DNA of 47,939 nt from Polyangiaceae bacterium (lineage in GTDB: Bacteria > Myxococcota_A > Polyangia > Polyangiales > Polyangiaceae): the NCBI GenBank assembly GCA_029261965.1, contig JAJDAH010000139.1, positions 1-47,939 of the forward strand, read 5' to 3'. The notes under the pieces were generated by a model. It saw only the letters and a program-made list of their open reading frames with translations. It made no database searches and was not told the DNA's origin. Position numbers and translations under genes: made by a program. Positions 15,321-24,467 of the stretch are shown one piece after another (within the stretch, counting starts at the first letter, position 1; each line of letters opens with the position of its first letter).

Positions 15321-16630
15321 CTGCTGGCGCCCTCGCCCTCGTCGCCGGGATGTTCTGTCCCGCGCTCGCCCAAGCGCAGAGCGGAACGGCACCCCCCGCG
15401 GACGAGAGCGTGCTCGGCGTGCTTCCCATCACGGGAACTGCGGAAGAGCACGTCACCACGCTCGCGGTTTTGCCTTCGCTGTCCCCCGACCGCGCCGACG
15501 TCGACGTACGCAGCATCGTGCGGCGCGATCTCGAGCTCACCGGCCTGTTCAAGATCGTGCCCGAACGAAATGCCCCAGTCGGCACCTACGGATTCGACGA
15601 CCCCGTCGACGTGCCCGAATGGACGAAGGTGGGAGCCGAAGTAATCGTCAAAGCCGCAGCGAAGACCGACAGCAAGACGGGCAAAGTGACGGTTTTCGGT
15701 TTGGCGTACTTCCTCAACGTCGGCAAAGACCCGGTCTACGAAAAGAAGCTCGTCGTCGACAAGAAGGACATTCGGGTCACGGCCCATCGAATCACCGACG
15801 CGCTGCTCGGTGCGCTGACCGGCCGCAACGGCGGCTTCGCGAGCCACATGACCTTCGCGAAGAAATGGGCTCGCAACATGCGAGTCTTCACGATGGACGC
15901 TGACGGCAACGAGCTCAAACCCGTCAGCGACGAGAACCACACCGCGATCGGTCCCGCCTGGGGACCCAACGCGGAGCTGTTCTATTCGTTCAGCAAGAAC
16001 TACGCGCCGTTCAAGGTGTTTCGTCACCCGAACGCGTTCCCATTGCCCTTCAGCGGCTCCGTCTACGGAATCGCCTTTTCGAGCGACGGCAAACGAATGG
16101 CCGCCGCCGTGTCCGAATCGACCGGCAGCTCCATCTACGTCGGAAACGCCGATGGGACTGGTTTCAAGAAAGTCTCGAACACGCGTATCTCGACACACCC
16201 CGTGTTCAGCCCGTCGGGCAAGCTCGCCTGGGTAGGAGGTGGCGCGGGCTCCGGTCCGCAACGCGTCTACCTCGACGGAAAAGCCGTCTCGCCGGGCGGA
16301 TTCCGCGCCGCCGCGCCAGCATTCTGCGACACCGAAGACGGGATCCGATTGGTCTATTCCGTCGCCGTCGGCGGCGACCGCGAGGACTTGGTGACGAGCG
16401 GCGAGAAAGGAGGCGGCACGGTCCGTCTCACCCAGAACCAGGGCTCGAACACGTATCCTGCGTGCAGCCCGGACGGCAGAATGTTGGCCTTCTTCTCCAC
16501 GCGCCGAAAGAGCAAGGGCCTCTACGTGATGAGCCTGAAGCGGTGGAAGACACAGAAGGTGAACAGCCAGCACGGACAATCACTACGATGGGATCCGCTG
16601 CCGCCCGCGCCGAAGAGCCAGATGCCGTGA
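15311..16630 (+). CDS. tolB: Tol-Pal system protein TolB
   Basis: 439 aa, matching the family length. The signal peptide ends PALAQAQS. The N-terminal TolB domain (VRSIVRRDLELTGLFKIVP) is followed by WD40-like propeller blades (FTMDADGNELKPVSDENHT, FSSDGKRMAAAVSESTGSS, YVGNADGTGFKKVSN, CSPDGRMLAFFSTRRKSKG). It acts in the periplasm with Pal and TolA. Start ATG 15311 has GGAGGAGG upstream and overlaps the end of tolA by 10 nt. Confidence 0.95.
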   Translation: MRIAAGALALVAGMFCPALAQAQSGTAPPADESVLGVLPITGTAEEHVTTLAVLPSLSPDRADVDVRSIVRRDLELTGLFKIVPERNAPVGTYGFDDPVDVPEWTKVGAEVIVKAAAKTDSKTGKVTVFGLAYFLNVGKDPVYEKKLVVDKKDIRVTAHRITDALLGALTGRNGGFASHMTFAKKWARNMRVFTMDADGNELKPVSDENHTAIGPAWGPNAELFYSFSKNYAPFKVFRHPNAFPLPFSGSVYGIAFSSDGKRMAAAVSESTGSSIYVGNADGTGFKKVSNTRISTHPVFSPSGKLAWVGGGAGSGPQRVYLDGKAVSPGGFRAAAPAFCDTEDGIRLVYSVAVGGDREDLVTSGEKGGGTVRLTQNQGSNTYPACSPDGRMLAFFSTRRKSKGLYVMSLKRWKTQKVNSQHGQSLRWDPLPPAPKSQMP

Positions 16631-16766
16631 GGTCCTGCTCGGTACCGGGCCAGACCCCTCCGAGAGCGCTGTCGACGGTTCGAGCCCGCTGGGCGGGGTA
16701 AACCCCATTGTTCCGCCGGCGCTCCTGCGACTAAGGTGTGCCGCGCGTTCTGGAGCGGGAGATTTG

Positions 16767-18122
16767 ATGGGAGTTCGCAAGCAATTCGTGGGGGCGGCGG
16801 TCGTCAGCCTCTTGGGCATGTCCTCACCGGCACGCGCTCAATCGACGGCCTCCGAAGGCTGGGCGCTGGACATCTACGAGCCCACGCCAGCGGGCGACGC
16901 GCTTTTCACCGTTCCCTCGGCCACGGTGCCCAAAGGACTGACTTACTCGGACAAGCTCGTCGGATCGTTGTCCTATCGGCCGACCCTGCGGCGCCTGGCC
17001 ACCAACGGCGACCGCGTCGAGATCGTGTCGTCTGCCTTTTACCTGCACGCCAGCAGCTCGCTCGCCATCGCGGACCGATTCCTCGTCAATCTGAACGCAC
17101 CGTTCGCCCTCGTGCAGTCGAGCGATCTCGACGGGTCCGCGGCCCCGGGGTTCGCGTTCGGGGATCTTCGACTCACCGGTCGAGTCAACGTGCTGGGCGA
17201 GGCCCACGATGCGTTTTCTCTCGCACTGATGCAGTCGCTCTGGCTGCCGACCGGGAGCGAAGACGATTTCACTGGCGACGGCAGACTGCGGTCCAACGCC
17301 GAGGTGGTGATGAACGGCCGGGTGGGGCTGTTCTTCTACGGCGTCGACGTCGGCTACCTCTCGAGGAAAACCATTTCCGACACGGTCGACATCGGGGGCG
17401 GGCTCACCTTCGGCGCCGGCGCCGGCGTGCTGCTGCTCGAAGATTCTCTGCAAATCGCGCTCGAAATGAATGGCACGGCGGTCATCCCGTCCGGCAGCTC
17501 CGATCGGAGCATGTTCGGTTCTCTGACGACACCGGTCTCCGGACTTCTCGGAATCAAATACCGCGTGAAGCAGTTCGTTTTCGGCGTCGCGACGGGTCCC
17601 GGCATGTCCGAGAGCCCGGGGGTGTCGCCGCACGTCGCTTTCAGCATCGCCTACGCGCCGAAGGGCGACGACGAGGCGAGCTCCACGGCCCGGGACAGCG
17701 AAGAAGCACCCGTCTCCGAAACTCCGGCTCCGGCGGCAACGATGGAAACGCCCCCAGCGGCCCCCCCGACGCCGGCGGATGCGCCAACCCCCGCGTCGGC
17801 ACCGACACCAGCGCCCCCAGTGCCGGCACCGGCGCCGGCCGAGTCCGAAGAAGAAAAGACAGCGCGCGCTCGTGCCCTCTTCCACGAAGGGGTGTCGCAC
17901 TTCGATGCGCGACGATACGAAGAAGCTCGCAAGGCGTTTGCTGCCGCCTACGATCTGCGCCCTCACCCCACCGTTCTGTTGAACCTGGCTCAGAGTGAGC
18001 TCGACAGCGGACACCACGCCGACGCGTGCAAGCACTTCAAGCAGTGGCAGACCGAGCAGCTGGATCCGCCCAAGGAAAAGCTAGAGGCGGTCAAAGCGGG
18101 AATCGCCGAAACGTGTCGGTGA
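16767..18122 (+). CDS. outer-membrane beta-barrel protein with C-terminal TPR region
   Basis: 451 aa. The signal peptide ends SSPARAQS. Residues about 30-300 look like an outer-membrane barrel: alternating strands with repeated aromatic-ended segments (SLSYRPTL, GLFFYGVDVGYLSRKT, HVAFSIAYAPKG). A long Pro/Ala linker (TPADAPTPASAPTPAPP) follows. The last 90 residues carry a TPR-like region (ALFHEGVSHFDARRYEEARK, LLNLAQSELDSGHHADACKH). In similar myxobacterial barrels I would expect an OmpA-type domain at this place. The ATG at 16767 follows GGGAG. Confidence 0.8.
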   Translation: MGVRKQFVGAAVVSLLGMSSPARAQSTASEGWALDIYEPTPAGDALFTVPSATVPKGLTYSDKLVGSLSYRPTLRRLATNGDRVEIVSSAFYLHASSSLAIADRFLVNLNAPFALVQSSDLDGSAAPGFAFGDLRLTGRVNVLGEAHDAFSLALMQSLWLPTGSEDDFTGDGRLRSNAEVVMNGRVGLFFYGVDVGYLSRKTISDTVDIGGGLTFGAGAGVLLLEDSLQIALEMNGTAVIPSGSSDRSMFGSLTTPVSGLLGIKYRVKQFVFGVATGPGMSESPGVSPHVAFSIAYAPKGDDEASSTARDSEEAPVSETPAPAATMETPPAAPPTPADAPTPASAPTPAPPVPAPAPAESEEEKTARARALFHEGVSHFDARRYEEARKAFAAAYDLRPHPTVLLNLAQSELDSGHHADACKHFKQWQTEQLDPPKEKLEAVKAGIAETCR

Positions 18123-18126
18123 GCCG

Positions 18127-18741
18127 CTAGACGAACACCGCGCTCAGTGCCATGGCGATCTGAAGGTTGCCGCTCATCTTGATCTTGCCGCTCATGGCGA
18201 GCTGCACCGCCTGTTGACGGCCCGCCGTCATGTCGACGAAGTCGTCCATCGTGCACTCCAACCGACACTCCGGGCTCTCCACGTTCGGCTCTGCGCTTCC
18301 TGGCGTCATGGTGATTCGACGCGCCTCGCCAGCGTCGGTCACGACAAAAGCCACGTTCCCGACGATCTTGCGAACGGCGTCCGCCAACTGCTCGTCGATC
18401 GTCAGCGCCTTGAACGCCAACACCTGCTTTTGCACATCGGGCACCTCGTCGCCTTGGAGTCGGGCACCGCTCACCACGATGGGACCGAAATCCGCTTCGG
18501 CCATCGTCACTCGAATGATGACGTCGTCGGCGACCCCGTCATTGACGACTAGCTTGCCGTCGCGCAGCCTCAAGCTCCAATCGCCGACTCCAGTGACGGA
18601 GAAAACCATGCATCCGGCGCTCGACTTTCCAGCCACGCTCGCTTCGAGGGGCGCAAACCGGGCGGGAACGAACTCCGTGAAGAACTCCACGGGACTTTCG
18701 GGGACATCCACCATCTCGGGGGCTCGTTCTGCACCAGCCAT
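18127..18741 (-). CDS. SCP2 sterol-binding-domain protein
   Basis: 204 aa. It resembles the sterol carrier protein 2 family, which binds lipids in a hydrophobic cavity: VFSVTGVGDWSLRLRDGKLVV, then ADFGPIVVSG, and a C-terminal MSGKIKMSGNLQIAMALSAVF, the typical SCP2 end motif. The open frame runs to 19719, but the extension overlaps the 18817 lipoprotein gene and is Arg/Ala-rich. The ATG at 18741 is the first sensible start. The gene is convergent with the 16767 gene, with a gap of only 4 bp. Confidence 0.8.
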   Translation of the reverse strand: MAGAERAPEMVDVPESPVEFFTEFVPARFAPLEASVAGKSSAGCMVFSVTGVGDWSLRLRDGKLVVNDGVADDVIIRVTMAEADFGPIVVSGARLQGDEVPDVQKQVLAFKALTIDEQLADAVRKIVGNVAFVVTDAGEARRITMTPGSAEPNVESPECRLECTMDDFVDMTAGRQQAVQLAMSGKIKMSGNLQIAMALSAVFV

Positions 18742-18802
18742 GCACCGGCGTCGACCCTCGAGTCGCGCAGGCAAAGGACGGGCTCCGACTCGCTCGCTCC
18801 GG

Positions 18803-18808
18803 TATGCT
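18803..18808 (+). promoter_or_regulatory. putative -10 box, leaderless start of 18817 gene
   Basis: TATGCT lies 8 nt before the ATG at 18817. No Shine-Dalgarno is visible. Confidence 0.4.
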
Positions 18809-18816
18809 GGAACGCG

Positions 18817-19575
18817 ATGAGGTCGTTCCTCGCCGTGGTCTTCCTGGCTGGCCCGCTCACCGGGTGCGGTGAGTCGAGCGAAGAGCAACCAGACGCCGGT
18901 CGCCCCATCGACCCCGTCATTCCGTCGGCTCTGCTCGACGGTGGCGGCGGGGTCCCGATCCCGGAGAACGGCGAGCTCAGTTGCCCGATGGGCGCCTGCA
19001 ACTATCAGTCCGGCACAGGCTGTGGCCCGGGCGAGGCTTGTCGCCCGACGGCGAACGGCAACCTGGTTCGGCCGGCTTGCGTACCGGCGGGAAGCAGCCA
19101 GGAGGGCGAGGCGTGCGCGGCCGACGGCGATTGCGCGGCGCTCCATTTCTGTGCCTCGCGCGTGTGTCGACGCATGTGCTGCGGCGACGACTGGACGGTC
19201 TGCCCCGACGGGCGGAGCTGCTTCGTCGACCGCAACGTTTCGCTCGACGGCTCCGCGGTTCCAACCGGCGCCGCCACCTGCGCTCCGTCCGGAGAGTGTG
19301 ACCTTCTCGAACCCGAAGCCGGCTGCGAAGCGGGGTCGGCGTGCTTGGTGGTCGACTCTCGTGGCGCGGGAGCGTGCCTGCCTCCGGGAGACGGTGAGGC
19401 GGCGGACCCCTGTCCGTGTGCCGGTGGTTTCGTTTGCGCCACCGGAACCTGCCGCCGGCTTTGTCGTGCGGGCGGCGACGGCGGCGGTCCGTTCTGCCCG
19501 CCCGGAGAAGGCGTTTGTGTTCATTTCGACCGCAACGCGGACGGGGTCGGCGAATGCACCCCGCTTCGACGGTGA
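18817..19575 (+). CDS. Cys-rich secreted lipoprotein
   Basis: 252 aa. A short signal peptide (MRSFLAVVFLAGPLTGC) has the lipobox LTGC. The mature protein has about two dozen cysteines in repeats of the form C-x-PG-x-C (CGPGEACRPT, CVPAGSSQEGEACAADGDC, CPCAGGFVCATGTC), an EGF-like or disulfide-knot pattern common in myxobacterial surface lipoproteins. Function unknown. It is divergent from the SCP2 gene (75-bp gap) and convergent with the PilZ gene (5-bp gap). Confidence 0.82.
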   Translation: MRSFLAVVFLAGPLTGCGESSEEQPDAGRPIDPVIPSALLDGGGGVPIPENGELSCPMGACNYQSGTGCGPGEACRPTANGNLVRPACVPAGSSQEGEACAADGDCAALHFCASRVCRRMCCGDDWTVCPDGRSCFVDRNVSLDGSAVPTGAATCAPSGECDLLEPEAGCEAGSACLVVDSRGAGACLPPGDGEAADPCPCAGGFVCATGTCRRLCRAGGDGGGPFCPPGEGVCVHFDRNADGVGECTPLRR

Positions 19576-19580
19576 CGGTC

Positions 19581-19883
19581 TCAGTGCTTCATGATCTGCG
19601 CGATGGCATGCGTCTCGCGAGCGCCCAACAAGCCGAACTGGATCCCGATTCCGCGGGGCTTCACCCAGCGTACGACCCCGGGCAAAGTGAGGTCTTGCTC
19701 GGCCGCGGGGAGCCGGCAAGTCAAGCTCACCTCCTGTGCGAAATCGAAAGAGCTTTCGATTTCGATGAACATGCCCCCCATGCTGATGTCTTTGGCCGTA
19801 CCCGTGCTCGCGTCCCCGGATCGCGGCGTCACCGTCACGTCGACGTTGAGGGGAACTCGTTGATGTGCGCGTTTCTCTTCCAC
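19581..19883 (-). CDS. PilZ domain protein
   Basis: 100 aa. It carries both PilZ cyclic di-GMP motifs: RAHQR (R-x3-R) near the N-terminus and DISMGGMFIE (D-x-S-x2-G), with the closing strand GIGIQFGLLG. The frame extends to 20318, but the GTG at 19883 has a good Shine-Dalgarno (GAGG, 6 nt upstream), gives a single clean PilZ domain and avoids overlap with the divergent 19911 gene. Confidence 0.85.
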   Translation of the reverse strand: MEEKRAHQRVPLNVDVTVTPRSGDASTGTAKDISMGGMFIEIESSFDFAQEVSLTCRLPAAEQDLTLPGVVRWVKPRGIGIQFGLLGARETHAIAQIMKH

Positions 19884-19910
19884 GGATTCCTCAGCGAGTA
19901 GGGGACCGGA

Positions 19911-20864
19911 ATGGACCTCCGACAGAGCGAAGGTCGATCCTGGGTAGCGGGGCCCGCGCGTGTCAAGCATCGCGCGGGGCCGAACCGAAGCGAATGGAAG
20001 CGTCATCTCGAAGGCTGGCAGGTGGGGGTTTTCCTGGTGGCCTCCGGACTTCTCGCCGCGGCTTTTGCCGCTCCGCGGCCGGTGGAGCCCGACGCCATCC
20101 CTCTGCCGGAGGTCGACCGACTCAGCCAGCGCCGAGAAAACGAAGTCGTCGACGACTACGCCGCTCAGGCCCGTGCTCGGGGATTGCCCTACGACGTCCG
20201 CGCAGTGGGCGAGATGATTCGCCGATTCGGACGGGCTGCGGTCGAAGGCAATGGCACGAGCGGTTCGCGCGCTCTGGCAACGCTCCGCAACCTGGCACCA
20301 GCCGCGGCGAAAAAGCACACCGAAGAAATGCTCATGCTACGCGCTTTTCAAACCCATTCGTTCTTGAACGGTCTCGAGCAGCTACAGCTCGAAGGAACCG
20401 CGAACGACGACCTGCTCGAGTTGGGGGGCCGCTTTCTCGCCAAAGCGCGCAGCAGCGGATGGATCGATCCGCAGCACCAACTGACCCTCAGCCGCGCGGA
20501 CGTCACCGTCCTGTTCAAGATCCGATGGTGCGAGCTCACCGGTCTCAGCAAGGAGACCCCTTTGGCGCCGTCCCTCGACGACTGGCGCGCCTACTACCGG
20601 ATTCTGCTCCAGCATCCGGCCGATGCGGCGGGGTCCCCCGATACGAAGCGCCTCGCCTACGTCGAAGCGCTCGAGAAATACGACAGTGACTATCTCGGGG
20701 CTCTAGCGCGCGGGGTGCTCTACTATCGGCTCGGGGCGCACCGTCGCGCGGCAGAAGCGTTCCAAGCGCACCTCAATTTCCATCCCAATGGAGCGTGGAC
20801 TCTACGGGCGCAGAACTACCTGGCAGCAGCCAATTCGAAACTCGCCGCCACCGAGACCCGATGA
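19911..20864 (+). CDS. hypothetical membrane-anchored protein with TPR-like C-terminus
   Basis: 317 aa. A charged cytoplasmic N-terminus is followed by one membrane helix (about residues 36-54, WQVGVFLVASGLLAAAFA) and an extracytoplasmic region that is mostly helical. The end looks like TPR helices (DYLGALARGVLYYRLGAHRR, AFQAHLNFHPNGAWT). I recognise no family. Its start is only 27 bp from the divergent PilZ start. Its stop overlaps the mfd start (ATGA). Confidence 0.75.
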   Translation: MDLRQSEGRSWVAGPARVKHRAGPNRSEWKRHLEGWQVGVFLVASGLLAAAFAAPRPVEPDAIPLPEVDRLSQRRENEVVDDYAAQARARGLPYDVRAVGEMIRRFGRAAVEGNGTSGSRALATLRNLAPAAAKKHTEEMLMLRAFQTHSFLNGLEQLQLEGTANDDLLELGGRFLAKARSSGWIDPQHQLTLSRADVTVLFKIRWCELTGLSKETPLAPSLDDWRAYYRILLQHPADAAGSPDTKRLAYVEALEKYDSDYLGALARGVLYYRLGAHRRAAEAFQAHLNFHPNGAWTLRAQNYLAAANSKLAATETR

Positions 20865-23800
20865 ACGACCTGTTGCCGACCGACGGTCGCATCGCGACCG
20901 CCGCATCCGTCGCGAGCGAATCGGCGGGCCCGGGCATCGTGCACGTCCAGGGCGTCAGCGGATGCGCCGCTCCGCTGGTCGCGAACGCGATCGCCTCGGG
21001 CTCGCGGCGGGTTCTGTTCGTGGCCTCGGACTTGGACGCCGCCGAGCGCGCGGCGTCCGACCTCGCCTTCGTCGCCGCGGGCTCTCACCTCGGCGACGCG
21101 GTCCCGGCGCCGCGACCTCTCTTGTACAGCCCGGCCGAAGCCGGTCCCTACTCCGACGCCCACCCCGACCGTCGCGCCGCGATGTTGCGTGCGGCCACGC
21201 TGTTTCATCTCGCCCGAGACTTGCCCTGGCAGTTCCTCGTCACGACCGCAGCCGGGCTCGCGCGCCGAGTCGCGCCACCAGACGCCTTGAAAGTCGGCGG
21301 GACTCGTCTGGAAACCGGGCACCAGCTCGACGTTTCCGAGCTTCAGAACCACTTGAGCGCGTCCGGTCACCTGCGCGTTCCACTCGTCGAGGATCCCGGG
21401 ACCTTCGCGATCCGTGGGGGCATCATCGACGTTTGGTCGCCAGCGGCGAACCTCCCGATCCGCGCCGAGATGGACGGGGACGTGCTCTGCTCCCTCCGCA
21501 GGTTCGACCCGGAGACTCAGCGAGCGAAAAAGGAGCTGCCCAGCGCATGGCTCCCCCCGGCGCGCGAGACGACGCTCGACCCGGACACGCAAGCCCGCGC
21601 GCGCGAGCTCCTGCGGTCGCTGTGCGATGCGGTCAACCTGCCTTCAACCAAGGCGCGGCAGCTCGTCGACGACGTCTGCGACGGAAAAACCTTCTTCGGC
21701 GCAGAGGGCTATCTTCCGGCGTTCTTCGACCTGGTTCCGCTTTTTTCATGCGTTCCGAACGACACGGTCATCGTCGTCGAAGATCCACCAGCCGTCGTTC
21801 GTGCGTTCCACGGCGAGCTAGAGAGCGCGAGGACCGCCCTCGCCGCTCGGGAGGACTCACCGCACTTTCCGCTCGACTCGCTCTACGTCGACGCGCCGGC
21901 TCTCGGCGATGCGCTCGCTGGGCTTGGCGTCGTGTGCGCTCATCGCGAGGTCGTCACTGGTGTCGGCTCCGGGTCACTCGACTTCCTCGAATCGGCTCCC
22001 GCCGACTGTCCCACCTTGGCCATACGCGACCACGCCGACCTCGCGCGCGAGATCAAGGGAGCCCGCTCCTCTGGCGGCAAGGGTCAGGCACTCGACCCGC
22101 TCGTCGATCGCATCGACTCGTGGACCGAATCCGGACTTCGGGTAGTCATCACCGCCCGCGCCCAGACTCAGGCGGAACGCATCGGCTCGCTGTTGGCGCA
22201 TCGCGGCATCGTCAGCGCCCCGGGATCCGACGGCGACGGGCCGCAGGTCAACATCGTCACCGGGACGCTCGCGCGAGGTGCCGTTGCGCCGGCCGAGGGC
22301 TTTGTCCTCGTCACCGAAGAGGAAATCTTCGGCTCCCGAGCGCGGCGCAAGCCCATGCGTGCGAGGTCGATGCGCGCCGTGCTCGAGGATCTGCGGGCGC
22401 TGGAGCCCGGTGACCACGTCGTTCACGCCGAGCACGGCATCGGCCGCTACCTCGGCCTCGAGCACAAGTCGATCAACGGCGTAGTCGTGGATCTACTCGT
22501 CGTCGAATACTCGGGCGGCGACAAACTTTTCCTCCCGGTCTATCGCCTCAACCAGGTTCAGAAGTACTCCGGCGGCGAAGGCTCCCCGAAAATCGACCGC
22601 CTCGGCGGTCAGTCGTTCACCAAGGCGAAGAACAAGGTCAAGCGTCGCGTCCGGGAAATGGCGGATCAGCTTCTCCAGCTCTACGCCGAGCGCAACTCCG
22701 TCGAGAAGGAACCGCTCGAGCCCCGGGACGACGAGTACGCTGCGTTCGAGGCGACGTTTCCCTACGAAGAGACCCGCGACCAAGCAGCCGCCATCTCGGA
22801 GGTGATGGTCAATCTCGAGAGCAAACGTGTCATGGACCGACTCGTTTGCGGGGATGTGGGCTTTGGCAAAACCGAGGTCGCGCTCCGGGCGGCGTTCCGC
22901 GTGGCGGCGGCAGGCCGCCAGGTAGCGCTTTTGTGTCCGACGACCGTGCTCGCCGAGCAACACTTTCTGACGTTTTCGAGCCGCCTTGCCGACTACCCCA
23001 TCGAGGTCCGCGTGCTCAGCCGTTTTCAGACGAAAACCGAGCAGCGGCAAACGGTGAGCGAGCTCAAGTCCGGAAAGGTGGACGTCGTCATCGGCACCCA
23101 CCGAGCGCTTTCGAAAGACGTGCACTTCAAGAACCTGGGCTTGCTCATCGTCGACGAAGAGCAACGATTCGGAGTCACCCACAAGGAGCGCATCAAGCAA
23201 CTGAGCGCTGCGGTCGACGTGCTCACCCTCAGCGCCACGCCCATCCCGAGAACGCTTCAACTCGCGATCGGCGGACTCCGCGAAATGTCGCTCATCACGA
23301 CACCTCCGGTAGACCGTCGCTCCATCCGCACAATCACGACACGCTTCGACCCGACGCTGCTCTCCGAAGCGCTCGAACGCGAGCTCAGCCGAGGTGGGCA
23401 GGTGTTCTACGTCTACAACCGCATCGAGGACATTCACGAAAGGGCCAGCCGCGTCGCGGAGATGGCGCCGCGGGCTCGCATCGCGGTGGCTCACGGACAG
23501 ATGAGCGAAAACACGCTCGAGAAGACGATGCTCGACTTCGTCGACGGCAAGTACGACATCCTGGTGTCGACCGCGATCATCGAGAGCGGCCTCGACATTC
23601 CTCGCGCGAATACGATGATAATCGACCGCGCGGACTTGTTCGGTCTGGGGCAGCTCTACCAGCTGCGCGGCCGCGTCGGTCGTTCGAGCGAGCGGGCCTA
23701 CTGCTATCTGGTGGTTCCTCCACCGAGCAAGCTGAGCGACATCGCCCGCGCCCGCGTCGAGGCTCTCCAGCGCCACACCGATCTCGGGTCGGGGTTCCAC

Positions 23801-24412
23801 ATCGCGAGCCTCGACCTCGAGCTGCGCGGCGGGGGGGATCTGCTCGGGGCGGAGCAGAGCGGTTTCGTCGCCAGCGTCGGCTTCGAAATGTTCTGCCAGA
23901 TGCTCGAAGAAGCCACCCACGAGCTTCAGGGAAATACGAGCGCGCACGAGGTCGACCCCGAGCTCAGCCTCGATGTCGAGGCCCTCTTGCCCGAAGACTA
24001 CGTCGAGGAGGTCGGCGTCCGACTCTCGCTCTACAAGCGATTCGCGGGCGCCGCCGACGAAAACACCGTTCAGGACCTCGCGGGTGAGATGGAAGATCGT
24101 TTCGGAAACCCGCCGGTGGAAGCCCGAAAGTTCGTCGACCTCATGCGCCTCAAGACCGAGCTCCGCACGCTGAGAGTGCTCGGTTGCGAAGCGAGCGCGC
24201 GGAGCGTCACCCTCCATCTGCGAGAGGACACTCCGCTCGACCCAGTCGCCGTCGGTCGCTTGGTCGGAAAGAAGAGCCTCGGCTATCGCCTCACGCCGGA
24301 CATGCGACTCTCACGCCGAGCCCTCGAATCGGAGTCCATCGCCGACGGACTCGAGCTCGCAGACAAGATGCTGTCGGAGATCCAAGGGTGCATGAAGACC
24401 CAGGAAAACTGA
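20861..24412 (+). CDS. mfd: transcription-repair coupling factor
   Basis: 1183 aa, the usual length. Mfd releases stalled RNA polymerase and recruits UvrA. Order seen: UvrB-like N-terminal domains (about 1-350), RNA-polymerase-interaction CarD-like domain (LEPGDHVVHAEHGIGRYLGL, about 520-590), helicase motor with Walker A CGDVGFGKTE, DEEQ box (IVDEEQRFGV), SATPIPRT and GRVGRS, and the C-terminal TRCF domain (LPEDYVEEVGVRLSLYKR). The ATG at 20861 overlaps the upstream stop; the earlier in-frame ATG (20795) lies inside the upstream gene. Confidence 0.97.
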   Translation: MNDLLPTDGRIATAASVASESAGPGIVHVQGVSGCAAPLVANAIASGSRRVLFVASDLDAAERAASDLAFVAAGSHLGDAVPAPRPLLYSPAEAGPYSDAHPDRRAAMLRAATLFHLARDLPWQFLVTTAAGLARRVAPPDALKVGGTRLETGHQLDVSELQNHLSASGHLRVPLVEDPGTFAIRGGIIDVWSPAANLPIRAEMDGDVLCSLRRFDPETQRAKKELPSAWLPPARETTLDPDTQARARELLRSLCDAVNLPSTKARQLVDDVCDGKTFFGAEGYLPAFFDLVPLFSCVPNDTVIVVEDPPAVVRAFHGELESARTALAAREDSPHFPLDSLYVDAPALGDALAGLGVVCAHREVVTGVGSGSLDFLESAPADCPTLAIRDHADLAREIKGARSSGGKGQALDPLVDRIDSWTESGLRVVITARAQTQAERIGSLLAHRGIVSAPGSDGDGPQVNIVTGTLARGAVAPAEGFVLVTEEEIFGSRARRKPMRARSMRAVLEDLRALEPGDHVVHAEHGIGRYLGLEHKSINGVVVDLLVVEYSGGDKLFLPVYRLNQVQKYSGGEGSPKIDRLGGQSFTKAKNKVKRRVREMADQLLQLYAERNSVEKEPLEPRDDEYAAFEATFPYEETRDQAAAISEVMVNLESKRVMDRLVCGDVGFGKTEVALRAAFRVAAAGRQVALLCPTTVLAEQHFLTFSSRLADYPIEVRVLSRFQTKTEQRQTVSELKSGKVDVVIGTHRALSKDVHFKNLGLLIVDEEQRFGVTHKERIKQLSAAVDVLTLSATPIPRTLQLAIGGLREMSLITTPPVDRRSIRTITTRFDPTLLSEALERELSRGGQVFYVYNRIEDIHERASRVAEMAPRARIAVAHGQMSENTLEKTMLDFVDGKYDILVSTAIIESGLDIPRANTMIIDRADLFGLGQLYQLRGRVGRSSERAYCYLVVPPPSKLSDIARARVEALQRHTDLGSGFHIASLDLELRGGGDLLGAEQSGFVASVGFEMFCQMLEEATHELQGNTSAHEVDPELSLDVEALLPEDYVEEVGVRLSLYKRFAGAADENTVQDLAGEMEDRFGNPPVEARKFVDLMRLKTELRTLRVLGCEASARSVTLHLREDTPLDPVAVGRLVGKKSLGYRLTPDMRLSRRALESESIADGLELADKMLSEIQGCMKTQEN

Positions 24413-24452
24413 GGCGCACGGTTCGCGGGACCACGGTTCGCTGGAGCATTGC

Positions 24453-24458
24453 TACCCT
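24453..24458 (+). promoter_or_regulatory. putative -10 box, leaderless start of 24468 gene
   Basis: TACCCT lies 9 nt before the ATG at 24468. No Shine-Dalgarno is visible. Confidence 0.3.
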
Positions 24459-24467
24459 ACCCGCGAC

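Noticed and set aside
18127-19719. A 530-aa minus-strand frame
   Set aside because: Only its last 204 codons look like a protein (SCP2). The rest is Arg/Ala-rich and overlaps the 18817 lipoprotein gene.
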